The notes under the pieces are model-generated. The model was given only the letters and a program-made list of their open reading frames with translations. It searched no databases and was not told the origin of the DNA. A stretch of 64,000 nt of DNA from Agarophyton chilense. Taxonomy: Eukaryota; Rhodophyta; Florideophyceae; Gracilariales; Gracilariaceae. The position numbers and the translations under genes are program-made. The stretch covers positions 806,001 through 870,000 of the forward strand of contig JARGXX010000010.1 of NCBI GenBank assembly GCA_030374765.1, given 5' to 3'. Each line of letters begins with the position of its first letter. The stretch's first letter is position 1. Shown here in pieces: positions 21,893 through 30,179 of this stretch.

Positions 21893-24259
21893 TCAGGACT
21901 TCGAACGCTTTATGACGACGTCCGGAAACAAGCATGTCACTCGAGTCACAGCGTTCCGAACATCTTGCGTTATATGAATGTCCGTCTCGTTGTTCCGCAT
22001 GCATGACGCAAATTTCACTGTAGCGGCGTGCTTCGCATGAGCAAAGCACTGCAGATCTGGCTCCCACCCTAGAAACTGACGGTGCTTTTCCAGTTCCATG
22101 CATGCCATGACCGTTGAAAATATTCCGGCGAAGAGGTCCACCACTATGTCTCCCGGCTCAGAAAACCTGCTGATGAGCTCCTTCAGCAAAGCGCGTGACT
22201 TCTGTTCCGCCCGCACTTTCTGATACGTAACTGCTCCTTTGGCATTCTTCCTTCTCCATAGAAGTGTTTCACCATTCGACATGGGAGGCACTTGGCCAAT
22301 AACGCTATGGTAACCCGGATATCGCGATGGTACATAGCTGAAGTTCTCATAGTTCACCATTCCATGTTGTTCGGCGTAAGACAACCCGCTGCGAACTCCA
22401 TGAATGGCGTACACTGTTCCGTGAAACAGGGAGCACGAACTACGTCCGGGATTACGCATCGGATTGCCTTGAGAGCGAATGAAGTGCAGCTGGACCTTGT
22501 CCACGACAAACGACCTGCTCTTCTGTCCATTCTCATCCTTTGCACCAACTCGACCCAACACTTCTTTCCATTCGTTCACCTGCTCAATCGCGCAGAATAT
22601 AACGAAATGCCCTCCCGGACGCAGAAGTTTAGAGATGAGCTTCGCCGTCTTCACCATGTCTTGCCGGTTAAGAACGTCGTACCAGCTGTTTTTCCTGTTC
22701 TTTTTCGCACGTATATTATACGGCGGGTCCGTGAGAACCAACTGCACTTTCCCTATCGGAGAGACCCCATTGCTGCGCAATGTCTCGTCAATCTCCACCA
22801 GGTTCTCGAAAGTACAATTGTACATTCGACAGTGCTTATCCATCTCCGACTCGCACTTTTGGAGAGACATTATATCATTCAGAGAGGTAAGGTCGTGAGG
22901 CGGCAGAATATCCACCGACTCAGATTCGACCGACCTTGGTCCAGCTGTGGAAGAATGCTGACCAACACCCATGTTCTCTTCCTCATTCCCGGTCCCACCC
23001 TCCACTCCCTCTCCACCCTCCACCGCCGGAGCCTCCGAATCTTTCTCAGGGGGTAAAACTTCTATCTCGTCTTCTTCCATAACCATAGTAGGTTCCGCCT
23101 TTGTCGCAGCCACCACTTCTACCTCCACACTCCCTCGCAGCTTTAGTGGCGATATGTATTCTGAGATGGTAGAGATAAGAGAGTTCGAGAAGCAGTCAAA
23201 TCTCTCCGCAAACACTCTAGGCAAAGTGTATGTAAACGGTTTTAGAACGTCCCATCTTTCCGGAGCTGATATAGAGTAAAGCTGCTCATTCACCACCACT
23301 TTGTGCAGGTCAGCGAGAAACTCTTTGGCCAACATACGAAGTGGAGTGTCAACGTACTCCGGCAGGTTCCACGCCCATGGGACGACATCCTCCTCCAATA
23401 AAGTATGGTTTCTACCAGGAAGGAGTCGTTGGGCCATGTCCTTGTGAGAGAACCCATCCCTTCTGTTTCCGATTGCCTGGAACTGCATATCAGAATATCG
23501 TAGATGGATAAAGGGCAAAACCATGAATTCCACGCCAGGGAATCCCAAATACTGGGCGAAGCTGTCCCACGCGTTATTGACGAGCTGCACACCAAAGCCC
23601 ACACGCTGAGCTCCTGGTTTGTCATAAATCGCCACCTTCGAAAATGGCGTATCGTAGGTTCTGTCCCGCTTTCTTCGCTTACGGGAGACTCTTCTCTTCT
23701 CCATAGAGACCGACTGAATACAAATGAGGAACAGCAACCTCTGGAACATTGTCGGGAAGTCGGTCGCGAATGGAGCCCGGCTTTTGCTCGCCTTCTTTCG
23801 GGTTGTATCCAGACCTTTGAAAAACTCTGTCAAAGTGACATTCTTCGGGATGCCCTTGAACTCCACCGCCTCGTACGCGTTCCAAAAGTCCCTCACGCGC
23901 CTATCTGGGTCCCCATCCCTTATATCCAGCAACCTCGCCGAGAAATAATTCTGACAGTTCGAGCCCCTCATTCCTACAACTCGGAGCTCATCTTCTGTGT
24001 AACTGGTGTGGTTGGGACCTAGGAGAGTATAAAAAAACTTCGCGGTTTCCGGTAGGATGTGGCGATTGGCAGTTGCGAAATCGATGAATGCAGTGTGCCC
24101 CACTTTTCGCGGCTCATCTTCCTCCCGCCTCGTTGATGCATAACGATCACGCAAATCCAGACACCCCCTGATAACTTCATCCCCCGTACCAAACAGTTTA
24201 CGCATTTCGAAGGTGTCTGCCACAGGAGATGAAGAAGTTCTCGTGGGTTCTGGAGCCAT
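21893..24259 (-). CDS. Bacterial-type beta-class DNA amino-methyltransferase (N6-adenine or N4-cytosine)
   Basis: A 788-aa protein. Residues 1-380 form an unrecognised domain with a basic cluster, RRVSRKRRKRDR, at 189-200 (possible nuclear signal). Residues 380-450 are an acidic linker. The C-terminal domain matches the N6/N4 DNA methylase family (PF01555 type): catalytic motif IV VLTDPPYNI at 508-516, LLRPGGHFVIF at 545-555, and AdoMet motif I VDLFAGIFST at 707-716 followed by FLGWEPD. Catalytic motif before AdoMet motif is the beta-class order. DPPY favours adenine but does not prove it. The order rules out alpha-class Dam-like enzymes, and the PF01555 fit argues against MT-A70. ATG at 24259 is the first start. 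Expected to modify DNA in the nucleus, perhaps the element itself. Confidence 0.85.
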   Translation of the reverse strand: MAPEPTRTSSSPVADTFEMRKLFGTGDEVIRGCLDLRDRYASTRREEDEPRKVGHTAFIDFATANRHILPETAKFFYTLLGPNHTSYTEDELRVVGMRGSNCQNYFSARLLDIRDGDPDRRVRDFWNAYEAVEFKGIPKNVTLTEFFKGLDTTRKKASKSRAPFATDFPTMFQRLLFLICIQSVSMEKRRVSRKRRKRDRTYDTPFSKVAIYDKPGAQRVGFGVQLVNNAWDSFAQYLGFPGVEFMVLPFIHLRYSDMQFQAIGNRRDGFSHKDMAQRLLPGRNHTLLEEDVVPWAWNLPEYVDTPLRMLAKEFLADLHKVVVNEQLYSISAPERWDVLKPFTYTLPRVFAERFDCFSNSLISTISEYISPLKLRGSVEVEVVAATKAEPTMVMEEDEIEVLPPEKDSEAPAVEGGEGVEGGTGNEEENMGVGQHSSTAGPRSVESESVDILPPHDLTSLNDIMSLQKCESEMDKHCRMYNCTFENLVEIDETLRSNGVSPIGKVQLVLTDPPYNIRAKKNRKNSWYDVLNRQDMVKTAKLISKLLRPGGHFVIFCAIEQVNEWKEVLGRVGAKDENGQKSRSFVVDKVQLHFIRSQGNPMRNPGRSSCSLFHGTVYAIHGVRSGLSYAEQHGMVNYENFSYVPSRYPGYHSVIGQVPPMSNGETLLWRRKNAKGAVTYQKVRAEQKSRALLKELISRFSEPGDIVVDLFAGIFSTVMACMELEKHRQFLGWEPDLQCFAHAKHAATVKFASCMRNNETDIHITQDVRNAVTRVTCLFPDVVIKRSKS

Positions 24260-24432
24260 TTATGTACGTGTTCAAACAACCTCACGGGCGGTCGTCACGA
24301 GAGCCTGAGTGAAAGAGAGCAGCGGGTGCGGGTGGGTGCGGGTGGGTACGGAAAGATTGTGAGTACGGTTGAGGAGCGCGCACGGAAGAACGGTTGTTGC
24401 GGAACGACTTCGCAGCTATCCTGGTTGCATTC

Positions 24433-24861
24433 TGTCGGCCGTCAGAGGAGCGCTTCGACTCCATCGGGGGTCCCGATGAAGTCCCCGCGCACCTCTGTCG
24501 GCCGACAGAATGCACCGTGTACACCTGGGCGTCCTAAAAATTACAAAATTATATGTATTATGTCGGCCGACAGAGGTGCGCGGGGACTTCATCGGGACCC
24601 CCGATGAAGTCGAAGCGCACCTCTGTCGGCCGACAGAGTGCACCGTGTACACCTGGGCGTTCCAAAAATATATGTATTATGTCGACCGACAGGGGTGTGC
24701 TGCGACTTCATCGGTGGACCGATGAAGTCGCAGGGCACCCCTGTCGGCCAACAAATACGCCATAACATCACGCATGATGCGTTTCTGAGATATTGGTCGA
24801 CTGACGGCCGACAGAGGTGCGCTCTGACTTCATCGGGGGTCCCGATGAAGTGACGCCAGGG
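24433..24861. repeat. Tandem array of hairpin-forming repeats upstream of the methyltransferase
   Basis: Three nearly perfect palindromes of about 75 bases (24433-24507, 24561-24635, 24680-24753) and a damaged fourth (24802-24861). Each arm begins TGTCGGCCGACAGAGGTGCG and the centre contains GACTTCATCGG..CCGATGAAGTC. Spacers of about 45-53 bases are themselves repeated (TGCACCGTGTACACCTGGGC, then ATATGTATTAT). Period is about 119-129 bases. The array ends about 175 bases upstream of the methyltransferase start, so it may contain its promoter or be a binding or modification target. Confidence 0.85.
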
Positions 24862-24882
24862 AGACGCGGGGAGCCGGCTGGG

Positions 24883-25122
24883 ATGAAGAAGGGGAGAGAG
24901 GAATGGAAAGGGGGAGGAGTTGGAGAGAGTCGGCTGAAGAAGAGGAGGGTTGGTAAGGATGTGGAGAAGAAGGGTGGGAATGTGTGTGTGGTGGGGCAGC
25001 CGGGTGTGAGGAACTTGAGCAGTGGGGAGGTGGACGAGGTTGAGAATGCGGTGGTGGACTTCTTCAACCTCAATTACCCTCCCGGTGGAACGCTGGAGCC
25101 TAGTAAGCGAAAGGGCCAGTAA
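24883..25122 (+). CDS. Small basic ORF at the right end of the DNA transposon
   Basis: Reads MKKGREEWKGGGVGESRLKK, a basic segment with KKRRVGKDVEKK, then a tidy C-terminus GEVDEVENAVVDFFNLNYPP and GGTLEPSKRKGQ before the stop at 25122. It is divergent from the methyltransferase across the hairpin array. The 79-aa length and basic N-terminus could suit a nucleic-acid-binding peptide or the first exon of a longer gene. Codon composition (G-rich sense strand) matches the element's other cargo genes. Not recognised; it may be non-coding. Confidence 0.35.
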   Translation: MKKGREEWKGGGVGESRLKKRRVGKDVEKKGGNVCVVGQPGVRNLSSGEVDEVENAVVDFFNLNYPPGGTLEPSKRKGQ

Positions 25123-25352
25123 GGAGGTAGAAGGTACTGACGACTGCCTTGGTATGGATCTCCACCTAGAGCGGTCAAAAGTGACCAGTAAACTGCAAAT
25201 GCAGATTAAACTGCATTAAGTGGTCAAAACACTAAGATGCATGGAGTTCTTATTTCCAAAATTTTTTTTTTCAGGTGCCGAACTAGCGCAATCTGCAAAA
25301 TTCTTAGATTTTTTGGCTTTTTATTTACAAACTAGCTATCTAGCACACTTAT

Positions 25353-25375
25353 CGAGCATTCCAAGAACACAGACG
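25353..25375 (-). repeat. DNA transposon right TIR
   Basis: Ends GAGCATTCCAAGAACACAGACG on the plus strand, the inverted match of the left TIR. It is followed directly by the resumed gag frame (GAA GGA ACT). Confidence 0.8.
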
Positions 25376-25377
25376 AA

Positions 25378-26142
25378 GGAACTCGAGACTTCCTTGTCGT
25401 GAACACGTGGGTTTACAAGATCGAACAGTATCTATCCATACTGCAGTTGGCCAATCCGAATGCTCCTATGAGTGATGCAAATCGTATAATGTATGCATCT
25501 ACCTTTCTGACTGGGACTGCCGCAGTATGGTGGTACACTGTAGTGCAAGGTGGTCAAACGCCAATTACTTGGGATGCGTTCAAACAGACTGTCGTTGCTG
25601 AATTTGTGCCTGAAGATCACTTGCGCAGAGCTCGGGATAAACTCCGTAAGCTGACACAGGTTTCGTCAGTGGCGAAATATATCTCCGACTTTCGCAATAT
25701 TGTTCTCACCATCCCGGACATTACAGATGGGGAGAAGTGGGATAAAGTTTGCACAGGATTGAAGACGGAGATTCGTATTGAGGTTATGAAGTCGGCTGCT
25801 GCAACATTCGAAGAGGCCACTAGAATCGCTCTTCGAACTGACAGCGCTCTCTTCGCTGCGGGGCGAATGGGAGGGATCAGAGGTATTGGAGCGAGTCCCA
25901 GTGAGGAAGCTCCAACTGCAATGGAAATTGGAAACACAGAGACCCGTAATAAAAGACGGGGTAGTTTCGAGCCTGCTCAGCGTGAGGAGGACCGCCGCAA
26001 TAGCGCTTGTTTTAGGTGTCACAAACCGGGCTGTCGCCCGTGGAAACATTACGGACGAAAGCCTGTTTCGAACAATGTTGCTGTCGATCAAAGAGATGAG
26101 GCGGATGTCAACTATAAGGCAAGCAATGATGCGAAAAACTAA
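25378..26142 (+). pseudogene. Gypsy-B gag, main part
   Basis: Capsid-type retrotransposon Gag, GTRDFLVVNTWVYKIEQYL onward, with the family's core WWYTVVQGG..TWDAFKQTVVAEFVP (about 25530-25615) and LRKLTQVSSVAKYISDFRNI. Near 26010 lies a knuckle CFRCHKPGCRPWKH. Here the His and last Cys of the usual CX2CX4HX4C are exchanged. Together with the 21 codons at 14862 the protein would be about 275 aa. Stop at 26140-26142, directly after a shift-prone A run. Intact apart from the transposon insertion. Confidence 0.8.
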
Positions 26143-26185
26143 AAGGTCCTTCTGATTACAATAAAATCACTCCAGAAGGACCTTT
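26133..26185 (+). promoter_or_regulatory. Putative -1 frameshift signal at the Gypsy-B gag/pol junction
   Basis: Gag ends GCG AAA AAC TAA. Pol continues in the -1 frame, open through this point. A perfect 13-bp stem (AAAGGTCCTTCTG at 26142-26154 with CAGAAGGACCTTT at 26173-26185, 18-base loop) starts right after the stop region. Slip site plus close hairpin is the classic arrangement; the heptamer G AAA AAC is not an ideal X XXY YYZ. Confidence 0.5.
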
Positions 26186-28355
26186 GCAAAACGAGTGTAC
26201 CCCCCCGCAGTCAACGACAACTTCTCCCAAAGCGAGTGCTTTGAAGGGTAGGATTGATGGCCTTGTACCAGTCCATGACCTCATTGTGTTCGAAGGGGAA
26301 GTGTTAGGGAATACTGTTAGCATCTTAAAAGATGACGGTTGTAACACCAATATCATCTCAAAGAACTTCGTTAGTAGGCACCCCAAACTCTTCGCCGTTC
26401 AAGATGCGCATGTTACTATCACGCATTCTAAGCGTGACTCGATTGAGGACGCCTTAGGCATCATCTTAGACACGGAGGTTACGATTGGAAGTCACCGCTA
26501 CTCTACGAACTGGGCTGTGGCTGACTGTCGTTACGACGTTTTATTAGGCATGCCGTGGCATGTCGAGAACAACCCAGTTGTGTGGACTATTCTTCCGCAT
26601 CCGTCATCGTCGAAGGAATGCCACTGAATATTACGCACGGACACAAATCTACGGACATTCGCGTTTCTAACATTGGGGTGAAGAAATTTCGCAGCATACT
26701 GCGTAAGGGAACCAGAAAGAACGTTGAAATCTTCCAGCTGGTCGCCTCTGACCACTTTTGGAAAACAGAGGGCCGGCAAAACTTGATGAAATGGACGTGA
26801 GAGTTCAGCGCTTGGTAGAGAAGTACGAAACGGTCTTTCGAGATGACTTACCGGAGGGTCTTTCCCCAAAAAGGGAATTTGACCATGCTGTTGCAATAGA
26901 TGAGACAGCGAAACCACCACATCGACCATTGTACCAACTCTCCCCAGCTGAGCTCGTCGCAGTCAAGGAGTATTTGATCCAGCTTCTAAGGAAAGGAAAT
27001 ATCAGGCGCAGTAAGTCTCCATTCGGGGCCTCTCTCTTCTTTGTGAAGAACAAGGATAAATTGAGAGCTGTCGTCGATTATCGTGCACTAAATCGGATCA
27101 CGAAACGAAACAACGCGCCATTACCGCGTACCGATGAGATGTTTGATCGTTTGGGGGAATCCGGATACTTCTCAAAGTTGGACCTTAAGACCGGATTCCA
27201 CCAGATCAGAGTACGACCGGAGGATATCGAAAAGACGGCTTTCAATACAAAATACGGACAATTCGAATACCTCGTAATGCCGATGGGGTTGTGTAACGCT
27301 CCTGCGACATTTCAGACGCTCATGAACAAGGTATTTCACGACTGTATTGACGTCTTTATGGTGGTTTATATGGATGACCGGCTCATATTCAGCAAGACAG
27401 AGGCAGACCATTTGCGGCATTTGGAACACGTTCTGTTACGGTTGAAGGAGGCTGAACTCTACGTGTCCCCAAGGAAGTGCAGTTTCATGCAGCAAGACAC
27501 AAAGTTTCTTGGTTTGTTGGTGGGGGTAGATGGAATTCGGGTCAACCCGGAAAAAGCAGAGATTGTGAGGCAGTGGCCTCGACCAACTACATTGACGGAA
27601 ATACGCGGCTTCGTTGGACTCTTGCAGTTCTTCAGGAGGTTCATTCAAAACTTTTCTGCCATTTCTGCGCCCATGACAGGTCTCACCAAAAAACACAGCG
27701 GCATACACAACTGGGACAAGGCGTGTGAAAATGCGTTTCAAAGATTGAAGAAAGCGATTACGGAGGCTCCGGTATTGGTTGCACCGACATGGACGAAGCC
27801 ATTCAGGTGCCATGTTGACGCGTCCCAAAAAGCCGTCGGCGGGACGTTAACCCAAATCGACGACGAAGGGACTGAGCGAGTTATTGCTTACTTTTCAAAG
27901 AGACTATCTTACACCGAAGAGGACTACACAGCCATCGAGAGAGAGCTCCTCGGCCTCGTTTACTTCCTCAAACGATTTCGTTGCTACCTAGAGGGTACAT
28001 CATTTGAATTGTTCACAGACAACCAGGTTTTACAGCACTTTTTCACTAAGCCTAACATGAGCAGGAAGGAGGCACGATGGTTAGATCTGCTTTCGCAGTT
28101 TAACATCTCGAAGGTTAACTTGAAACCAGGTCGCGTTCATGTCTTAGGGGACGTTCTCTCTAGAGCCCCACACGTGATGAACGAGACGGTCCTGGATGTC
28201 AACAATGCTCAGCTCTCTTCGCCTGTTTTTCGTATGAGCTTTGAAGATCACTACCAGGATGACCAGCTCTTCGGCCCGATATGGAGATCCTTCAAGAAGG
28301 TTTGGCCGAACGAAACGGTGAAAGGGATAGAGTACAGCGGATGCAAAATCTATTT
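26142..28355 (+). pseudogene. Gypsy-B pol: protease, reverse transcriptase, RNase H
   Basis: Protease with LKDDGCNTNIISK (about 26325-26365) opens in the -1 frame relative to gag. Frame changes near 26570-26600 and 26755 lead into RT (26758 onward): VDYRALNRITKRNNAPLPRT, FSKLDLKTGFHQIRV, MPMGLCNAPATFQ and catalytic VYMDDRLIFS, intact. The connection (FLGLLVGVDGIRVNPEK) and RNase H (CHVDASQKAVGGTL, YFSKRLSYTEEDYTAIEREL, LFTDNQVLQHFF) follow in one frame. A further -1 change near 28350 separates it from the integrase. These frame changes make pol non-functional, although its catalytic motifs are conserved. Confidence 0.88.
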
Positions 28356-29734
28356 CGCGTCCAGGATGGAAAACTGTACTACGACAACAAGATTTGCGTT
28401 CCCCGCAAGAAAGTGCGCGACATACTGTGCATGGCGCATGACGCGAAGACAGCTGGACATTTCGGTTTTGCAAAGACGCTCTCTCGCTTGACCTCGTTCC
28501 ACTGGAAGAATAAGAACCGGGATGTTCGACGATACAGTGAAGGATGCCATACTTGCCAGCTGCAGAAGGATTACGGAAAGAAGAAGTTCACTGACCCAAC
28601 CCCACTTGATGTTCCAAGAAGAAGGTGGGGTTCTCTTGGTACTGACTTCATTGTCTCCTTACCCAAGACGCAGAAAGGTCACGACGCCATTACGACCTGG
28701 GTGGACCGTCTCTCTAGAAGGGTGCATTTCATAGCATGCAGGGAGACAGACACGGCCGTCGAGACGGCAGATGCATTTTTCTCTAATGTTTTCAAACTAC
28801 GCGGGCTTCCAGATGGCATCGTTAGTGACAGATATCCGAAGTTTACCTCAAAATTTTGGACTCATCTCATGTCGTTGTGTGGGGTTGTCTGGCAGATGAG
28901 CACAAGCAACCACTCTCAAACAGATGGGGCCTCCGAAGTCATAAATAGAATAGTGGAAAACTATTTGCGCTGCTATTGCTCCCTTCGACAAGATGATTGG
29001 GACATTCTTCTACCAACAGCTGAATTTTCATACAACTCAGCAGTTTCACAGGATTTAGGAGCGTCACCTTTCGAGGTAGATCTGGGATGGAACCCCAAAT
29101 CACCATTGGATCTTTTAGACCAAACAGATTCATCTATTGAGGCTTTGAATGACTTCAAGAACCGCCTGAAATCCGGGCTAGAGGATGCACGATACTCTCA
29201 TCACATTGCGAAAGCCCGACAGGCAGCATACTCGGCGCAGAAGTATCAGCCCTCTTGTTATGAGGTTGGTGAGAAGGTTTGGATTAACCGATCTCTCTTC
29301 CGTGACGCTGTTGCCAAAAGCCAACAGTCCAATAAGCTTAGTGCTCGTCGTTTCGGACCTTTTAAGATCGTTAAGCTGATTGGCAAGAATGCTGTTCGTT
29401 TAGACCTACCTAGTAACATCAAGATTCACCCGGTGGTGCACGTCGCACACACCTCACCGTTTAAGCACCAGCCTACAGATATTGCGTTTCCTGAAACACC
29501 ACGACCCGAGGCAGTCCCAGAGAGTAGGCCTGGACAGCTATTGTATACTGTGGACAAGATTTTAAGGCACTGAAAACCAGGCCGCGGTTATCAGTTTGTG
29601 AATCTCATGAAAAGGGCACCAAGCTATGAGGCTGAGTGGTAGCCTTCTCGAGACTTTATTGATGAAGATGGAACATTGACGGACGCTTTTCACAAATACA
29701 TCCTCGAGCATGGACTTCTTCATCACCTTCACTA
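28356..29734 (+). pseudogene. Gypsy-B integrase with degenerate chromodomain
   Basis: Zinc finger AHDAKTAGHFGF..CHTCQL (about 28430-28560), then the DDE core: LGTDFIVSLPKT (Asp), LPDGIVSDRYPKF (Asp) and QTDGASEVINRI (Glu). The C-terminal GPY-like region (RRFGPFKIVKLIGKNAV, HPVVHVAHTSPF) ends at a TGA at 29571-29573. The same frame continues with YQFVNLMKRAPSYEAEW*PS..DEDGTLTDAFHKYILEH, a chromodomain with another stop. Chromodomains direct integration to marked chromatin. Integrase is open but lies out of frame with RT. Confidence 0.85.
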
Positions 29735-29755
29735 AAGTTGACGTGGACGTCAACA

Positions 29756-29773
29756 GGGAAGGAGGAGGCAATA
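29756..29773 (+). other. Gypsy-B polypurine tract
   Basis: Purine-rich AGGGAAGGAGGAGGCAA just before the 3' LTR, the expected plus-strand primer. Confidence 0.7.
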
Positions 29774-29774
29774 T

Positions 29775-30174
29775 TGCAACAAGTTTTCATTGGTCAAAGG
29801 TCTGCACTGAGTACGATTCAACACGGTGCACGTAAGTACAGATTAATGCTAATTCTCGGCACTCAGAATCTTCGATTCTGCTCTGAATCGATAGGTTACG
29901 GTTTGGAGGTCTTTTTAGGCAAACAAATACAGACAGAATTGCACTCACTTTGAAAAACAGAAACTTCGCTTCTGGCCTGCATTTGAATGGGTTGTCTCGA
30001 TTCAAGGTTCCCGGCAATTGTAGAAGAGACAGTGCCGACAGGGCCCGAGAGTTTAATTCTAATTCTAGTTGTGAGTTAAGAGAAGACTGACGGGACCTCT
30101 ATAAAAAGGGTCATTGAAGTCGGTTCGCAAAAGAGGAATTCCTCATCGACCCTAAGAGACTAAAGTTTGTTTCA
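29775..30174 (+). repeat. Gypsy-B 3' LTR
   Basis: Starts TGCAACAAGTTTTC and ends GTTTCA, followed by the ATGTC duplication. About 17 differences from the 5' LTR by eye. Confidence 0.95.
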
Positions 30175-30179
30175 ATGTC

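Larger units (their letters stand above)
14925..25375. mobile_element. 10.45-kb DNA transposon with Plavaka/CACTA-like transposase, DNA methyltransferase and SET-domain cargo
   Basis: Lies inside gag of Gypsy-B. Its ends form imperfect TIRs (left CGTCAGTGTTCTCGGAATGCT, right in reverse CGTCTGTGTTCTTGGAATGCT). The duplication is 2-4 bp (AA, GAA or CGAA; GAA would duplicate exactly one gag codon). Both ends carry subterminal AAACTAGC and AGTGGTCAAAA motifs, as in CACTA-type elements. From the left it encodes a broken transposase (+), then on the minus strand a 607-aa coiled-coil protein, a basic protein, a SET protein and a DNA methyltransferase, then a hairpin array and a small ORF (+). Base composition is strongly strand-skewed compared with the flanking retroelement. 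Superfamily assignment is tentative. Confidence 0.85.
14401..30174 (+). mobile_element. Gypsy-B: complete chromodomain Ty3/gypsy element carrying a nested DNA transposon
   Basis: Two 400-bp LTRs (14401-14800 and 29775-30174) flanked by the perfect 5-bp duplication ATGTC (14396-14400 and 30175-30179). Inside are an initiator-Met-type primer site, gag, pol with RT upstream of integrase (Ty3/gypsy order), a degenerate chromodomain and a purine tract. The LTRs differ at about 17 of 400 positions by eye, so the insertion is not recent. Without the nested 10.45-kb transposon (about 14925-25375) the element would be about 5.3 kb. Frameshifts in pol show it is now defective. Confidence 0.95.

Noticed and set aside
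21128-24259. Host epigenetic genes next to a transposon
   Set aside because: They lie between the TIRs of an element inserted in a retrotransposon gag gene, so they arrived as cargo.
24433-24861. CRISPR-like array
   Set aside because: The units are palindromes with conserved rather than unique spacers in a eukaryotic transposon; no cas-like genes.
15051-25336. GCTAGTTTGT / ACAAACTAGC as the transposon ends
   Set aside because: These are subterminal repeats. The better-matching ends at 14925 and 25375 also restore the gag frame.
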